64,000 nucleotides of DNA from an uncultured Armatimonadota bacterium (GTDB lineage Bacteria; Armatimonadota; Fimbriimonadia; Fimbriimonadales; Fimbriimonadaceae): the NCBI GenBank assembly GCA_903833215.1, contig CAILEM010000109.1, positions 1 through 64,000 on the forward strand. Direction: 5' to 3'. Below the pieces are notes generated by a model. The model saw nothing but the letters and a program-made list of their open reading frames with translations, was not told the origin of the DNA and did no database searches. Shown here one piece after another: positions 1 to 8,052 of the stretch (positions within the stretch are counted from its first letter, which is position 1; each line of letters begins with the position of its first letter). The position numbers and the translations under genes were made by a program.

Positions 1-100
1 CAATTCGACGCCACGTCCAATTCTCACGCCGCCTAGCCCAACATATTCCGCGAAATTCAAGCCGAAGATGTCGGGAGCCTTGACAAAGTCAAATACTATC

Positions 101-445
101 TGGGCTTTGGGGACAAAACACCTTCGGTGTTTGCTGTGATTAACATTGGGATGGTGACATCGCAGAACGGCTTCTGGTCGAACGCTGAAGGCGTACTTTC
201 CACAAAGCCCAGTGTTGCGTCGCGTAGCGAGGCTACGCTGGGTGGCGTGGTCGCAATCCGGTCAACACCGTAAGTGTTGTGTCTGTTACGGGCCTTTGAA
301 ATGGGGTGTTGCTTCGATACAGGTTGTGTTCGGACGTTTCCTGACGCAACACTTTCAGTGTTGACCGGTGCCGTTATTCGAACCCAGGGTAGAGCCGTCG
401 ACGGCTCAACCCTGGGCTTTGGGGACAAAACACCTTCGGTGTTTG
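101..445. repeat. Hairpin-rich intergenic block with a 33-bp direct repeat
   Basis: An identical 33-bp sequence occurs at 101-133 and 413-445; each copy contains the hairpin AACACC-TTC-GGTGTT. Between them lie further inverted repeats built from AACAC/GTGTT (near 265-290 and 347-363) and a long near-perfect palindrome at 383-416 whose arms are CCCAGGGT/ACCCTGGG around GAGCCGTCGACGGCTC. I see no convincing gene: the reading frames that cross it on both strands simply read through the palindromes. The style resembles the other palindromic blocks of this window (near 5.0, 36.2, 43.0 and 49.0 kb), so it is probably a dispersed intergenic repeat. Confidence 0.6.
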
Positions 446-461
446 AGGTATTGCAGAAGGC

Positions 462-686
462 CTAATCGCCGTCCGTGCCGCCGCCGGAGGACAGCCTTGA
501 TATGATCGTCACCTGACTCCCAACACATGTGATGAGGGACGTAGCGAATAGGAGCACGAGTCCCAGCCACCAATAAGGGGAAGTATTGCGCCTAGCGACG
601 ATACGAACAATCAGCCAGGCGAAGAAGATAACTGTCGCCAGGAGACCCAACGCCCCGACTTCCAGCGCTAAATTGCGGTCAATCAT
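462..686 (-). CDS. Small hypothetical membrane protein
   Basis: A 74-residue protein with two predicted membrane segments (roughly residues 10-32 and 39-60) and a short polar Gly/Asp tail. The ATG at 686 overlaps the stop of the upstream gene by 4 bp (ATGA), which indicates translational coupling in a two-gene operon. I do not recognise the family. The frame is supported by the overlap and by strong hydrophobic organisation rather than by any motif. Confidence 0.5.
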   Translation of the reverse strand: MIDRNLALEVGALGLLATVIFFAWLIVRIVARRNTSPYWWLGLVLLFATSLITCVGSQVTIISRLSSGGGTDGD

Positions 687-1084
687 TCAGCACTCCACAT
701 TCCGACGAGACGGCCTGCCTTCCATCGAAGAATGAAAGTGCAGAGCCAAATCATCCCGATCATGAGTGGTGAAACCACGAAATATTCCATTACGGCTTCA
801 ACGAAAGGTAAGCCCAGTGCGGTCAGGATGAGGCCGTAGGCACCCATCATCAAACACACAACGCCACACGCGAGCCACCTGAACTTGGGCGTTGAGTAGA
901 GGCAATAGTTGCACGTAAACACTGGAACCACCAGAAGCGGGCGAGGAAACCACGAATCGATGCTGTGGGTATGTAACATGGTCATCACGACGAGTGACAC
1001 CACCACCACAATCGCAAAGGCGATCGCCAACAGACAACCGAACGCGCCTAAGTTATGTTCAACTGCTTTCTGTTGGATTTCCAT
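683..1084 (-). CDS. Hypothetical multi-pass membrane protein
   Basis: A 133-residue protein from the ATG at 1084 (a TTG start at 1105 would add seven residues). It shows about four hydrophobic segments: residues about 14-37, 50-65, 70-92 and 98-118. It lies directly upstream of, and overlaps by 4 bp, the small membrane protein at 462-686, so the two are probably co-expressed and may interact in the inner membrane. No family motif is recognised. Confidence 0.5.
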   Translation of the reverse strand: MEIQQKAVEHNLGAFGCLLAIAFAIVVVVSLVVMTMLHTHSIDSWFPRPLLVVPVFTCNYCLYSTPKFRWLACGVVCLMMGAYGLILTALGLPFVEAVMEYFVVSPLMIGMIWLCTFILRWKAGRLVGMWSAE

Positions 1085-1156
1085 GACAACTTCAGATTCA
1101 TCCAATCGACTTAGGCTAAAGTATATCCCTTACAACCAAAGGGGATAAAACTTGAC

Positions 1157-1336
1157 CTAAGTCTTTTCTCGAGGGCTTCCGAGGGCAAGAACGGCAGCAA
1201 GGGCAAATGCGGCCGCACTTGCCGCACCTGTCTTGTATCCGTGCCATCCGTGCTCGTCGAATTGAAAGCTATCCGATGCGAGAAACACGCCGAGTACCGT
1301 CAAGAAGACGATGACTGATAATCGAAGGGCTCTCAT
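1157..1336 (-). CDS. Very small hypothetical membrane protein (59 aa)
   Basis: Reading from ATG 1336 gives 59 residues: MRALRLSVIVFLTVLGVFLA at the N-terminus, a short polar loop (SDSFQFDEHGWHGYK) and a second Ala-rich hydrophobic segment (residues about 37-52) before PREKT and a TAG stop. The helix-loop-helix pattern is that of a two-pass small membrane protein or of a signal-anchored peptide. It sits between two other envelope genes on the same strand. No homologue is recognised; the call rests on composition alone. Confidence 0.4.
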   Translation of the reverse strand: MRALRLSVIVFLTVLGVFLASDSFQFDEHGWHGYKTGAASAAAFALAAVLALGSPREKT

Positions 1337-1385
1337 GTTGATACTTTCAATCCTTGGGCATCGCTTTAACGTGGTTTGCTCTGGG

Positions 1386-2009
1386 CTAGGTCTTTCGTTT
1401 GTAGACGATCAGATCCTTTGACGAAAACAGCGCACCGCCGCCTGTGCGCTTAAGATATCTGATCAAACTTTGATCATCCAAATCAATAGATGGCGAGCCC
1501 ATGGCTCCGTTAGGTCTTGTAATTGTTCCTTTGATTCGCTTTGACTCAACTAGTCGCTCTGCACCTTCCGTGTTCGTTGTCCAGAGCTTAAGTGTGTCTC
1601 TGTCTACGAGGTACCGGCAGAATGTCGAACCGCGGCTTTGGCGGACTTGCTTAGGATCGCCGCTGAGGAACACGCTTGCGAAACCATATCCCCGAGTCGC
1701 TGGCGAATCAATTGTGTTTGTAACGAACATGGCGCAATTCTTCAAGGAGAATTTAGAGTTAAGGGCATATGCTCCTTCCCGCGCTGCCAATACACCGGTC
1801 GGAAGTGAGCTTCCCTGACATCGGGTGATGGTCATCAGTTCATCTTTTCCTTTATGTTTCGTCGTCCAGACTCCAATGAGCCTTGCGTCGGCCTTAGCCA
1901 CCTGTGGATCAACCAGAGGGTGAGCTGTCCCGACGCATCCGTACAGCACCAGGATTACCACGGAACAAAGAGCTAGGAGCCTTGACTGTCTACTGATCTG
2001 ACCCTTCAT
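1386..2009 (-). CDS. Hypothetical lipoprotein
   Basis: A 207-residue protein with a classical lipoprotein signal: Arg-containing n-region, hydrophobic core and the lipobox LYGC with the acylated Cys at about residue 25. The remainder is a soluble, extracytoplasmic domain with no motif I can name. It should be lipidated and anchored in the inner or outer membrane. The gene stands in a run of minus-strand envelope genes of unknown role, with no close overlap with its neighbours. Confidence 0.6.
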   Translation of the reverse strand: MKGQISRQSRLLALCSVVILVLYGCVGTAHPLVDPQVAKADARLIGVWTTKHKGKDELMTITRCQGSSLPTGVLAAREGAYALNSKFSLKNCAMFVTNTIDSPATRGYGFASVFLSGDPKQVRQSRGSTFCRYLVDRDTLKLWTTNTEGAERLVESKRIKGTITRPNGAMGSPSIDLDDQSLIRYLKRTGGGALFSSKDLIVYKRKT

Positions 2010-2068
2010 TGAGCTTCCTCACGAATTGACCTCATCATTGTCCGCCACTTTCGCCTAAATTCAATGCA

Positions 2069-3022
2069 CTAACTTTCCAGTCGACTCGCCTGAACCTGTC
2101 GCTTAAGTGCGGGATCCTTGGGCTGGGCACAGATGTTTTTGAACTTAATGATCCAATAGGGGCGAGATTGTATGTCGATCTCGGCGACTTCTTTGGGGTC
2201 ATTGACTTCGATCTCGTTGGGCCGATCGCCAAAGTAGCTGCGGGATAACAGAGGTATTTGATGATGGTGTTTATCAAAGGCAACCATCTGCCGATCGGGC
2301 CTTAATACGGTTTTGAGAAGGCTGTGTGTTATGGGTTGCATCCGTATTTCATTGTGGTTTCTTTCCCATTGAGGCGAAGACCCGGACCACGCCTCCAAGT
2401 GTAATGGCCGATAGTCTACGGCCAGCCCATTTCGGACTTTGATGCGTTGAGTTGTCGTCCAGGGCCCATCGGCTACGACGACCTCTAGCTCAGTCCTGGC
2501 TCCATTCTCAATAACCCATTCGTGCCAAATCGCTTCCCAGGTTCTTGGCTTCATTTCTTGGGGGCCAAAACTCGTCAGGATCACAGTGCTTCCTTTCGTT
2601 GTTGGCGCGCATTCATGTTCGCTGTAGAACGTCGGTCGGCGATCAGAGCTCAATTCGCCCGGTCGTAGTGGAGGAAACTCCCCTTGCGTCAGTCGAACGC
2701 GAAAGGCGAGGGAACCCTTTCCAGGTGATGCAAGCTCCTTGAGGGGCTCTTCATGCGCGTTGGGCGATTGAACGACCAAGTTCGGCTGTCGTTTATCATG
2801 ATCGCTATCGCTTTGCCAGGGGGCACAAGTCTTGCCAGTCGGTGTCCACGCATAACGACATGGACGATCGCTTACTGACACGAGTGCCAACATCGACCCA
2901 CTCGGCAAGGTTCTCGTGAATGAACGAGGAAGACCAAGCAGCAACGCACAAGTCAGGGCGGAAAGCACAAAGAGATCATACAACGGCAGGACTGAATAGC
3001 CAAATCTGTCAGAGAAAGCCAT
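2069..3022 (-). CDS. Hypothetical signal-anchored protein
   Basis: A 317-residue protein starting with MAFSDRF; one hydrophobic segment (residues about 10-33) should act as an uncleaved anchor or signal peptide, leaving a large domain outside the cytoplasm. The rest is rich in Pro, Arg and charged residues, with no recognised motif. Expression from the ATG at 3022 is supported by length and composition only. The divergent vapBC promoter region lies about 40 bp upstream. Confidence 0.5.
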   Translation of the reverse strand: MAFSDRFGYSVLPLYDLFVLSALTCALLLGLPRSFTRTLPSGSMLALVSVSDRPCRYAWTPTGKTCAPWQSDSDHDKRQPNLVVQSPNAHEEPLKELASPGKGSLAFRVRLTQGEFPPLRPGELSSDRRPTFYSEHECAPTTKGSTVILTSFGPQEMKPRTWEAIWHEWVIENGARTELEVVVADGPWTTTQRIKVRNGLAVDYRPLHLEAWSGSSPQWERNHNEIRMQPITHSLLKTVLRPDRQMVAFDKHHHQIPLLSRSYFGDRPNEIEVNDPKEVAEIDIQSRPYWIIKFKNICAQPKDPALKRQVQASRLES

Positions 3023-3063
3023 GAACTCTGCGAATCAAGAACACAAAATTCTCACGCGGAATT

Positions 3064-3110
3064 CAAATATGATATTTGGAAATATGCCTTGACTAAGCTA
3101 AACTAAGTCA
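3064..3110 (+). promoter_or_regulatory. Operator palindrome and candidate promoter of the vapBC-type operon
   Basis: A perfect 15-bp palindrome, CAAATAT-G-ATATTTG, lies at 3064-3078. Overlapping it is a candidate -35 (TTGGAA, 3076-3081), a 17-bp spacer and a candidate -10 (TAAACT, 3099-3104). The predicted start of transcription would be close to the vapB ATG at 3111, and no Shine-Dalgarno sequence is visible, so the message may be leaderless. Autoregulation by the antitoxin through this palindrome is inferred from how Phd/VapB antitoxins usually work. Confidence 0.5.
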
Positions 3111-3350
3111 ATGCGACAGGTCAACGTACATGAGGCGAAGACGCATCTCTCGAAGTTGTTGGACGATGCTGAAGCAGGTGAAGATATCGTCATTGCGCGG
3201 GCAGGGAAGCCGGTAGTACGCCTTGTGCCCGTTGGACGAGAGTTGCCAGGAATCATTGGGCTGCTCAAAGGGAAATACACTCTTTCAGATAAGTTTGATG
3301 ATCCTTTGCCAGATGAGCTTCTTGATCTATTCGAGGGCAAGTCGGATTGA
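3111..3350 (+). CDS. Phd/YefM-family antitoxin (VapB-type)
   Basis: A 79-residue antitoxin. The N-terminal half (MRQVNVHEAKTHLSKLLDDA, then a V(I/V)ARAGKPVVRLVP stretch) is the Phd/YefM DNA-binding fold; the acidic C-terminal tail (residues about 58-79, FDDPLPDELLDLFE) is the expected toxin-binding segment. The protein should neutralise the PIN toxin encoded next and repress the operon at the upstream palindrome. The stop overlaps the toxin start by 4 bp (TTGA), a coupling typical of toxin-antitoxin pairs. Confidence 0.9.
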   Translation: MRQVNVHEAKTHLSKLLDDAEAGEDIVIARAGKPVVRLVPVGRELPGIIGLLKGKYTLSDKFDDPLPDELLDLFEGKSD

Positions 3351-3727
3351 GAATCCTGCTCGACACCCACATTGTAATACGGACGCTGCTCGATGATCCT
3401 CGACTTTCGCTTGATGCTCGACTCCTACTTCGAGCTCATTCGGGAGACGTCCATTACAGCGTTGCCAGCCTCTGGGAGATTGGTATCAAGCATGGGCTGG
3501 GCAGGTTGGAACTTTCGCCTGGTGAAGTTGCCCAAGCGATGAAAGCGAGCAGGTTCGCTCGACTGGAGATCACTGAAGAGCACATCAATCGACTCGTATC
3601 ATTGCCTCATCACCACCGAGACCCTTTTGATCGGATGCTGATTGCACAAGCTGAAGCTGAGCCTTTGCGATTGGTTACGAGCGACCTCCAACTCGCAGCT
3701 TACGGATCTATCGTCGTTACGGTTTAG
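3347..3727 (+). CDS. PIN-domain ribonuclease toxin (VapC-type)
   Basis: A 126-residue PIN-domain protein. The catalytic acidic residues are visible: Asp6 in LLDTH, Glu44 in SLWEIGIK, and the DPFDRMLIAQA motif in the C-terminal third. VapC toxins are Mg-dependent endoribonucleases that cleave tRNA or rRNA when freed from the antitoxin; the target here cannot be told. The start codon is TTG at 3347, inside the antitoxin stop, which should keep the toxin below the antitoxin. The gene appears complete. Confidence 0.9.
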   Translation: MRILLDTHIVIRTLLDDPRLSLDARLLLRAHSGDVHYSVASLWEIGIKHGLGRLELSPGEVAQAMKASRFARLEITEEHINRLVSLPHHHRDPFDRMLIAQAEAEPLRLVTSDLQLAAYGSIVVTV

Positions 3728-3787
3728 GCTCGACGCTCAATTTCCGCAACCTGTAAGGCCCCATCCCCGCAATATACTATTCGAAGC

Positions 3788-4243
3788 ATGGCGAATCGGC
3801 TGGAGCACCACGAGGATGATGAGATGGCGGAGATTTTGCGTCTGGCCATCCAGAAGCAGGGAGCCGAGAATCGGGATTTGCGCCAGCGGCTGCTCGCCGT
3901 CGGCGGCGAACTCGGTCTATCGCCGGAAGCGATTGCTGAGGCCGAACTTGAGTATCGAGTCGCAGCAGCACGTAAGAAAGAGCTCGCACTCTATGACAAA
4001 GATCGGCGAGGTGCCCTGAGGATTCACTTTGGGGTGTACATGATCGTCAACGCCGCGTTTGTTGGCCTCAACATCCTGACTTATCAGGAAGACCGGCAAA
4101 TATGGGCACCCGCGATGTACCTCCTCTGGGGAATCGGCTTGGCGATTCACGCCCTGGTATCCACACGCAAGTTCGATTGGGACGATGAGGAGTTCCAAAA
4201 ATGGCGTGTGGAGCGAGCAGAGAAGCGTGGAGAAATTCTCTAG
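3788..4243 (+). CDS. 2TM-domain protein
   Basis: A 151-residue protein. An N-terminal, charged, probably helical region (residues 1-70) precedes two membrane segments (about residues 79-95 and 105-122), and the protein ends in a short charged tail that includes FDWDDEEFQKWRVER. The RRGALRIHFGVYMIVNAAFV stretch and the Trp-rich second helix match the 2TM domain seen attached to regulators and kinases or standing alone. The function is unknown; it probably sits in the inner membrane with both ends in the cytoplasm. It is convergent with the sirtuin gene, 6 bp away. Confidence 0.6.
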   Translation: MANRLEHHEDDEMAEILRLAIQKQGAENRDLRQRLLAVGGELGLSPEAIAEAELEYRVAAARKKELALYDKDRRGALRIHFGVYMIVNAAFVGLNILTYQEDRQIWAPAMYLLWGIGLAIHALVSTRKFDWDDEEFQKWRVERAEKRGEIL

Positions 4244-4249
4244 CTTTAG

Positions 4250-4972
4250 CTACGAGTCAGCGAGGAGTTCATCCACCACTTTTCGAACGCCTTCCACCGC
4301 GCCAGTCGCATAGACAGTGACGTTTGGGTGCTGCTTGCGGCTCCCGTAGTGCGAATCCGATACTCCAAACGCAGGAGGATCTGGATCGACGACAAAGACA
4401 CGCTTAGCGTTCGTGTGAAACGCACATAAGTTTGCCGGGCCGACTTCAAGGGTTGTGCCAACGACGATGAGGACATCGACGTCTTCCTCAGTTGCGGACG
4501 AGTAGGCGGTGTCAAACTCGGGCAGCCCCTCTCCAAACCACACGATGTGGGGTCGGACTTGGCTACCGTTGTGAAGGTCACCGAGGTTCATGTCACCCGT
4601 CCAGTCGATGATTGTGTCCGGATCGTTGTCAGGCCTAGCCTTCATCAGTTCGCCGTGGACGTGGATGACGTGGCTCGAACCACCCCGCTCGTGAAGGTTG
4701 TCGACATTCTGGGTGATGACGGTTACCGTGTGACCCATTCGCTCAAGTTCGGCAAGGGCAAGGTGGGCTGCATTTGGCTCAACCTCGTGACACTGTTTGC
4801 GGCGGTGATTGTAGAAATTGAGCATCCGAGCCTTGCTCTCGGGGCCTTCCCACCAGCTTTGAATATTCGCAACCTGGGTCACGCTCATTCCATCCCAAAG
4901 TCCGCCTTTCCGGAATGTATCGAGTCCACTCTCCTTCGAGATTCCAGCGCCGGAGAAAACAACGATCTTCAT
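4250..4972 (-). CDS. Sir2-family NAD-dependent protein deacylase, zinc-site residues absent
   Basis: A 240-residue sirtuin starting at ATG 4972 (a GTG at 4981 is also open). NAD-binding GAGISKESGLDTFR is at the N-terminus, TQNVDNLHERGG and the catalytic His in HVHGE follow, and VVGTTLEVGPAN supplies the late Rossmann motif. Sirtuins remove acyl groups from lysines while consuming NAD. In the region between HGE and PHIVWFGE, where the usual four zinc-binding cysteines stand, there is no Cys at all, so this is a zinc-less variant. It is monocistronic and convergent with the 2TM gene. Confidence 0.85.
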   Translation of the reverse strand: MKIVVFSGAGISKESGLDTFRKGGLWDGMSVTQVANIQSWWEGPESKARMLNFYNHRRKQCHEVEPNAAHLALAELERMGHTVTVITQNVDNLHERGGSSHVIHVHGELMKARPDNDPDTIIDWTGDMNLGDLHNGSQVRPHIVWFGEGLPEFDTAYSSATEEDVDVLIVVGTTLEVGPANLCAFHTNAKRVFVVDPDPPAFGVSDSHYGSRKQHPNVTVYATGAVEGVRKVVDELLADS

Positions 4973-4993
4973 ATGCCCCACAGCATTATGGAT

Positions 4994-5023
4994 CGTGTAG
5001 GGGCGAGGCGTGCCTCGCTTCTT
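4994..5023. repeat. Dispersed palindrome copy (GCGAGGCGTGCCTCGC)
   Basis: The 16-bp core GCGAGGCGTGCCTCGC is palindromic apart from its central GT and is preceded by GTAGGG. It is a variant, with compensated C-to-T/G-to-A changes, of the GCAAGGCGTGCCTTGC palindrome found at 5.1-5.3 kb and 36.2 kb. It lies just upstream of the sirtuin start. Confidence 0.65.
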
Positions 5024-5132
5024 GCTGACGATGGGATATGGATCGTTGAGTTACCTGGCACGACGTCGGACGTTGGACACGACGGGCAAAGCGTGGCTGG
5101 CTCATTCAAGATTGAGATAACTGAACATAATT

Positions 5133-5347
5133 CGGTTAGCAAGGCACGCCTTAATTTCAAACAGTTTAGGCAGAATGGCCATGTTCTGTAGCCCCGGCAT
5201 GGTTTGTGGCCGGGCACCCAGTTCCGGCTTGAACCCATTTTGGGTCTTGGCGAACGGTCCGAACGCCGGCACAAGCCATCCGGCGGCTACGGCGGCTGTT
5301 GAAATACTAAAACTGTTTGACATTAAGGCACGCCTTGCCCCTACATG
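5133..5347. mobile_element. MITE-like segment bounded by inverted repeats
   Basis: About 215 bp with matching ends: left end 5137-5165 and the reverse complement of the right end 5309-5340 share a core of the form GCAAGGC-(AC/GT)-GCCTTAAT-(T/G)-TCAAACAGTTT, with only two or three mismatches. The terminal part of each end is itself the dispersed palindrome of this genome. The interior has no credible gene and contains GC-rich inverted segments. The structure fits a non-autonomous miniature element, but I cannot identify a target-site duplication with confidence. Confidence 0.5.
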
Positions 5348-5393
5348 TGAGCCGTGACACACGTCGCTTCAGAAACAGGTTATATTGGTGGCG

Positions 5394-6218
5394 ATGAGCA
5401 CAATGACGTCGCGTCTCAACGCTGAGCAGGTTCGGTTTTATCACGAAGAAGGCTATTTGATCTACAACGAGCCGGTTTTGAAGCCAGACAAGTTTCAAGG
5501 ACTCAAGGGGTTTTTCGAGAAAATCCTGAATGAGCTTGATGAAAACGAGCGGCCAGAGGCGATGGACGTACCGCATTTCATGTACCCGGAGTTGCTGGAG
5601 TGGGTTTTTGACCCAGATATCCTCGCCATGGTAAGCCCCATCGTGGGACCGGATATTGCCCTATTTTCAACGCACTTCATCTGCAAGCCGAAAGGGAACG
5701 GAAAGCGGGTTCCGTGGCACGAGGACTCCAATTACTGGAATGAAATGCTGTCACCGATGGAGGTTTGCACGGTGTGGTTGGCGATTGATCCCTCGCTTAG
5801 GGAGAACGGCTGCATGTACGTCATCCCAAAAACTCATACAAGTGGCTACAAAGGGTTCTCGGAATATGATTCTGTCGACGAGGCACATAACGTCTTTTCC
5901 ACCGAGATCAAACCGATCTTGCGGGATGACTCGAAAAAAGTGGCGATCGAACTCTTGCCGAATGAGTGCTCGCTCCATGATTCCCGAGTGATGCACGGAA
6001 GTGAGGCCAACCTCTCGCAAATCCGACGCTGCGGCTACACCATGCGATTCTGCTCATCGAGCGTTAAGTTCAACCAAGAACGGTTCGCAGGGATGCACCA
6101 GGCCTATCTCGCATGCGGAGTGGATCGCGGCAACAACGTCTACGCGGACCCAACAAAGCGGTACCCGGAAGTTATGGCAAAGCGTGGCGCGAGTTCACGC
6201 TACAAAAACGCACACTAA
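5394..6218 (+). CDS. Phytanoyl-CoA dioxygenase (PhyH) family protein
   Basis: A 274-residue Fe(II)/2-oxoglutarate oxygenase. The metal-binding HxD is in WHEDSNYW, the distal His in the DSRVMHGS stretch, and RRCGYTMRF supplies the basic residues that usually bind 2-oxoglutarate. The cupin-like core spans residues about 30-250. Members hydroxylate small molecules or lipids; the substrate cannot be inferred here. I chose the ATG at 5394; TTG and GTG codons 9 and 6 nt upstream are also open. The 3' end overlaps the convergent DUF1810 gene by 4 bp. Confidence 0.85.
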   Translation: MSTMTSRLNAEQVRFYHEEGYLIYNEPVLKPDKFQGLKGFFEKILNELDENERPEAMDVPHFMYPELLEWVFDPDILAMVSPIVGPDIALFSTHFICKPKGNGKRVPWHEDSNYWNEMLSPMEVCTVWLAIDPSLRENGCMYVIPKTHTSGYKGFSEYDSVDEAHNVFSTEIKPILRDDSKKVAIELLPNECSLHDSRVMHGSEANLSQIRRCGYTMRFCSSSVKFNQERFAGMHQAYLACGVDRGNNVYADPTKRYPEVMAKRGASSRYKNAH

Positions 6219-6646
6219 GGCATCTTGGCCAGCAATCGCTCGGTCAGCACGTCCTGCTGACCGTCAAAATACTGGTCGAGCGCCTTTCGAAAGATATCGC
6301 AATCCGTCTGGATGAGCGCAAAGAGGGTCATCGACGATCGGAACTTCATGTCGTCGGGGCGTCCCAATATCTGAACGATATTCCCATTTGGAACTTGACA
6401 TACCAACTCGACACACTCAATGAGCCTTGGACCCAACGTCGGCTCAGCTAAGTACGCCCGTGCCTCTGCTCGGGATCCAATGCCGTACTTGTCGGCCATC
6501 CAGCTATGCCCCAAACCTTTGAGTTGAGGAAAGATGAACCAAATCCAATGACTGGTCTTTCTCCCGGACCGCAGTTCGGCAACTACGTTTTGGTAAGTCG
6601 ATTTCTGCGCGTCTACGAATCGCTCAAGTTGAAACGGATCAGACAT
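6215..6646 (-). CDS. DUF1810 family protein
   Basis: A 143-residue protein of about full family length. The sequence MSDPFQLERFVDAQ, then SHWIWFIFPQLKGLGHS, the IGSRAEARAYLAEPTLGPRL helix and the late DDMKFRSSMTLFA segment are the hallmarks of DUF1810. The biochemical role of the family is not established. A GAGGTG ribosome-binding site stands about 8 nt upstream of the ATG. It converges on the PhyH gene with a 4-bp overlap. Confidence 0.85.
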   Translation of the reverse strand: MSDPFQLERFVDAQKSTYQNVVAELRSGRKTSHWIWFIFPQLKGLGHSWMADKYGIGSRAEARAYLAEPTLGPRLIECVELVCQVPNGNIVQILGRPDDMKFRSSMTLFALIQTDCDIFRKALDQYFDGQQDVLTERLLAKMP

Positions 6647-6702
6647 TTCTTACACCTCTTCAGACTTCTTGATAAGTGAACTGAAAGCCTCGGGAATTCG
6701 CC

Positions 6703-8052
6703 CTAATCCGCACAGGGCCAGCGGACTTCGAATCGAGCGCCGCCAGAGGGGCTGTCGGTCACCTTTATCGAACCGCCCCGGGCCTCTACGAGTCTTCGGG
6801 AGACGGCAAGCCCGACACCGAAGCCGCCTAGTGATCGGTTTCGGCTTTTCTCAAGCCTTGTAAACCTCTCAAAGATCGCATCCCGTTTGTCCATCGGCAC
6901 TCCAGACCCTTGATCGGATACAACCAGGAGAGCATTCGTGCCCTCTCGAGTGACCCGAACCGTGCAAGTTGTTTCCTTCGGACTGGCACGCAAGGCGTTT
7001 GTTAGGAGATTGTCGACCACGCAATCGACTTCTTCCTCAAGCGCGAGAACAAGGATTGCTTCTGTCTCCATGTCCAGTTGAACGCCAGACTGAATGTATC
7101 GGTCGAGCCAGCGAGCATGCGATCTCTCAAGGACGGGTTCGAGGTCGAGCGGAGTTGTTGCATCCAATACGGGTAGGGCAGACTGAAGCATCGCTTCGAC
7201 GAGACGAGACATCCGTTCCGTCTCACGAAGTACCTGGGTCAGAGCATCACGGTATTCATCACCGCGTCTTTCTGAGAGAAGCGTGGTTTCGATCCTGCCG
7301 CGCAATATCGTAAGGGGGGTTCGGAGTTCATGGGCCGCATCTTCGACGAAGCGCCGTTGTCGCAAGACGGAGTCCTCAATGCGCTGAAGAAAGTGATTTA
7401 GGCGCCCAGCAAACTGGCCAATTTCATCAAGGGACCCGATGCTTAAGCGCCGAGTAAGGTCAGATTCGCTAAAGAGTTCTGCCTGGCGACTCAGAAGTTC
7501 GAGTTCACTGAACGTCCTTGCCGAGGCGATCCAGGTGGCACCTCCCACAAGGCTCACCAGGGGGAACCAGAGGATGATGAGGGCAAGTGTGGCAACTTCC
7601 ATCGTCCGCTCGCGCTCTTTCCACGGTAACACGCCAACGATCAGTCCATCTCGCGTCGTAGTGCTTCCCGCCACGACTCGGGCCGTTCCAACGTCAATAA
7701 TTCCCCACTCAATATGGTCTCTGTTCGTTGGCTTGCCAATCATTGAGTGTGCCCACTGATATGCCGGCAGTAGGGAAATTGTTCCTTCTGCTGCGATCAG
7801 TTTGCCTTTGGTATCGAACGTTCCGAAGCTAAGCTGTGGATTGGATTCGACGACTTCGTCAAGGTCGGGAATAACACCTCCCCGATCCGCGGCTGCGCTC
7901 GTTTGCAGAATCGCGGGGCCCAAAATGTCATGGGCTCGTTGAAGTTCGCTGGTGCGAAAGATGTAGTTGGCTAACCCAAATAGGGCGGCAAGAATGACAC
8001 CACATACGCCCGCCGAGGCAACGGTTAGGCGTGTGCGGTGACTAATCCTCAT
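6703..8052 (-). CDS. Sensor histidine kinase (two-component, HAMP-HisKA-HATPase)
   Basis: A 449-residue kinase. It has TM1 near residues 10-32, a periplasmic sensor domain of about 110 residues, TM2 near 155-178, a HAMP linker, the phospho-acceptor His in AAHELRTPLTILRGR, and an ATPase domain with N box VDNLLTNALRASP, G1 DQGSGVP and G2 GGFGVGLAVSRRL. It should phosphorylate the OmpR-type regulator encoded just upstream. I chose the ATG at 8052, which overlaps the regulator stop by 11 bp; an upstream in-frame start at 8085 lies inside the regulator gene. The signal sensed is unknown. Confidence 0.9.
   Translation of the reverse strand: MRISHRTRLTVASAGVCGVILAALFGLANYIFRTSELQRAHDILGPAILQTSAAADRGGVIPDLDEVVESNPQLSFGTFDTKGKLIAAEGTISLLPAYQWAHSMIGKPTNRDHIEWGIIDVGTARVVAGSTTTRDGLIVGVLPWKERERTMEVATLALIILWFPLVSLVGGATWIASARTFSELELLSRQAELFSESDLTRRLSIGSLDEIGQFAGRLNHFLQRIEDSVLRQRRFVEDAAHELRTPLTILRGRIETTLLSERRGDEYRDALTQVLRETERMSRLVEAMLQSALPVLDATTPLDLEPVLERSHARWLDRYIQSGVQLDMETEAILVLALEEEVDCVVDNLLTNALRASPKETTCTVRVTREGTNALLVVSDQGSGVPMDKRDAIFERFTRLEKSRNRSLGGFGVGLAVSRRLVEARGGSIKVTDSPSGGARFEVRWPCAD

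Noticed and set aside
96-428. A 110-codon minus-strand frame
   Set aside because: It runs through the palindromes and the direct repeat, and its product begins and ends with the same short peptide because of the palindromes; no RBS.
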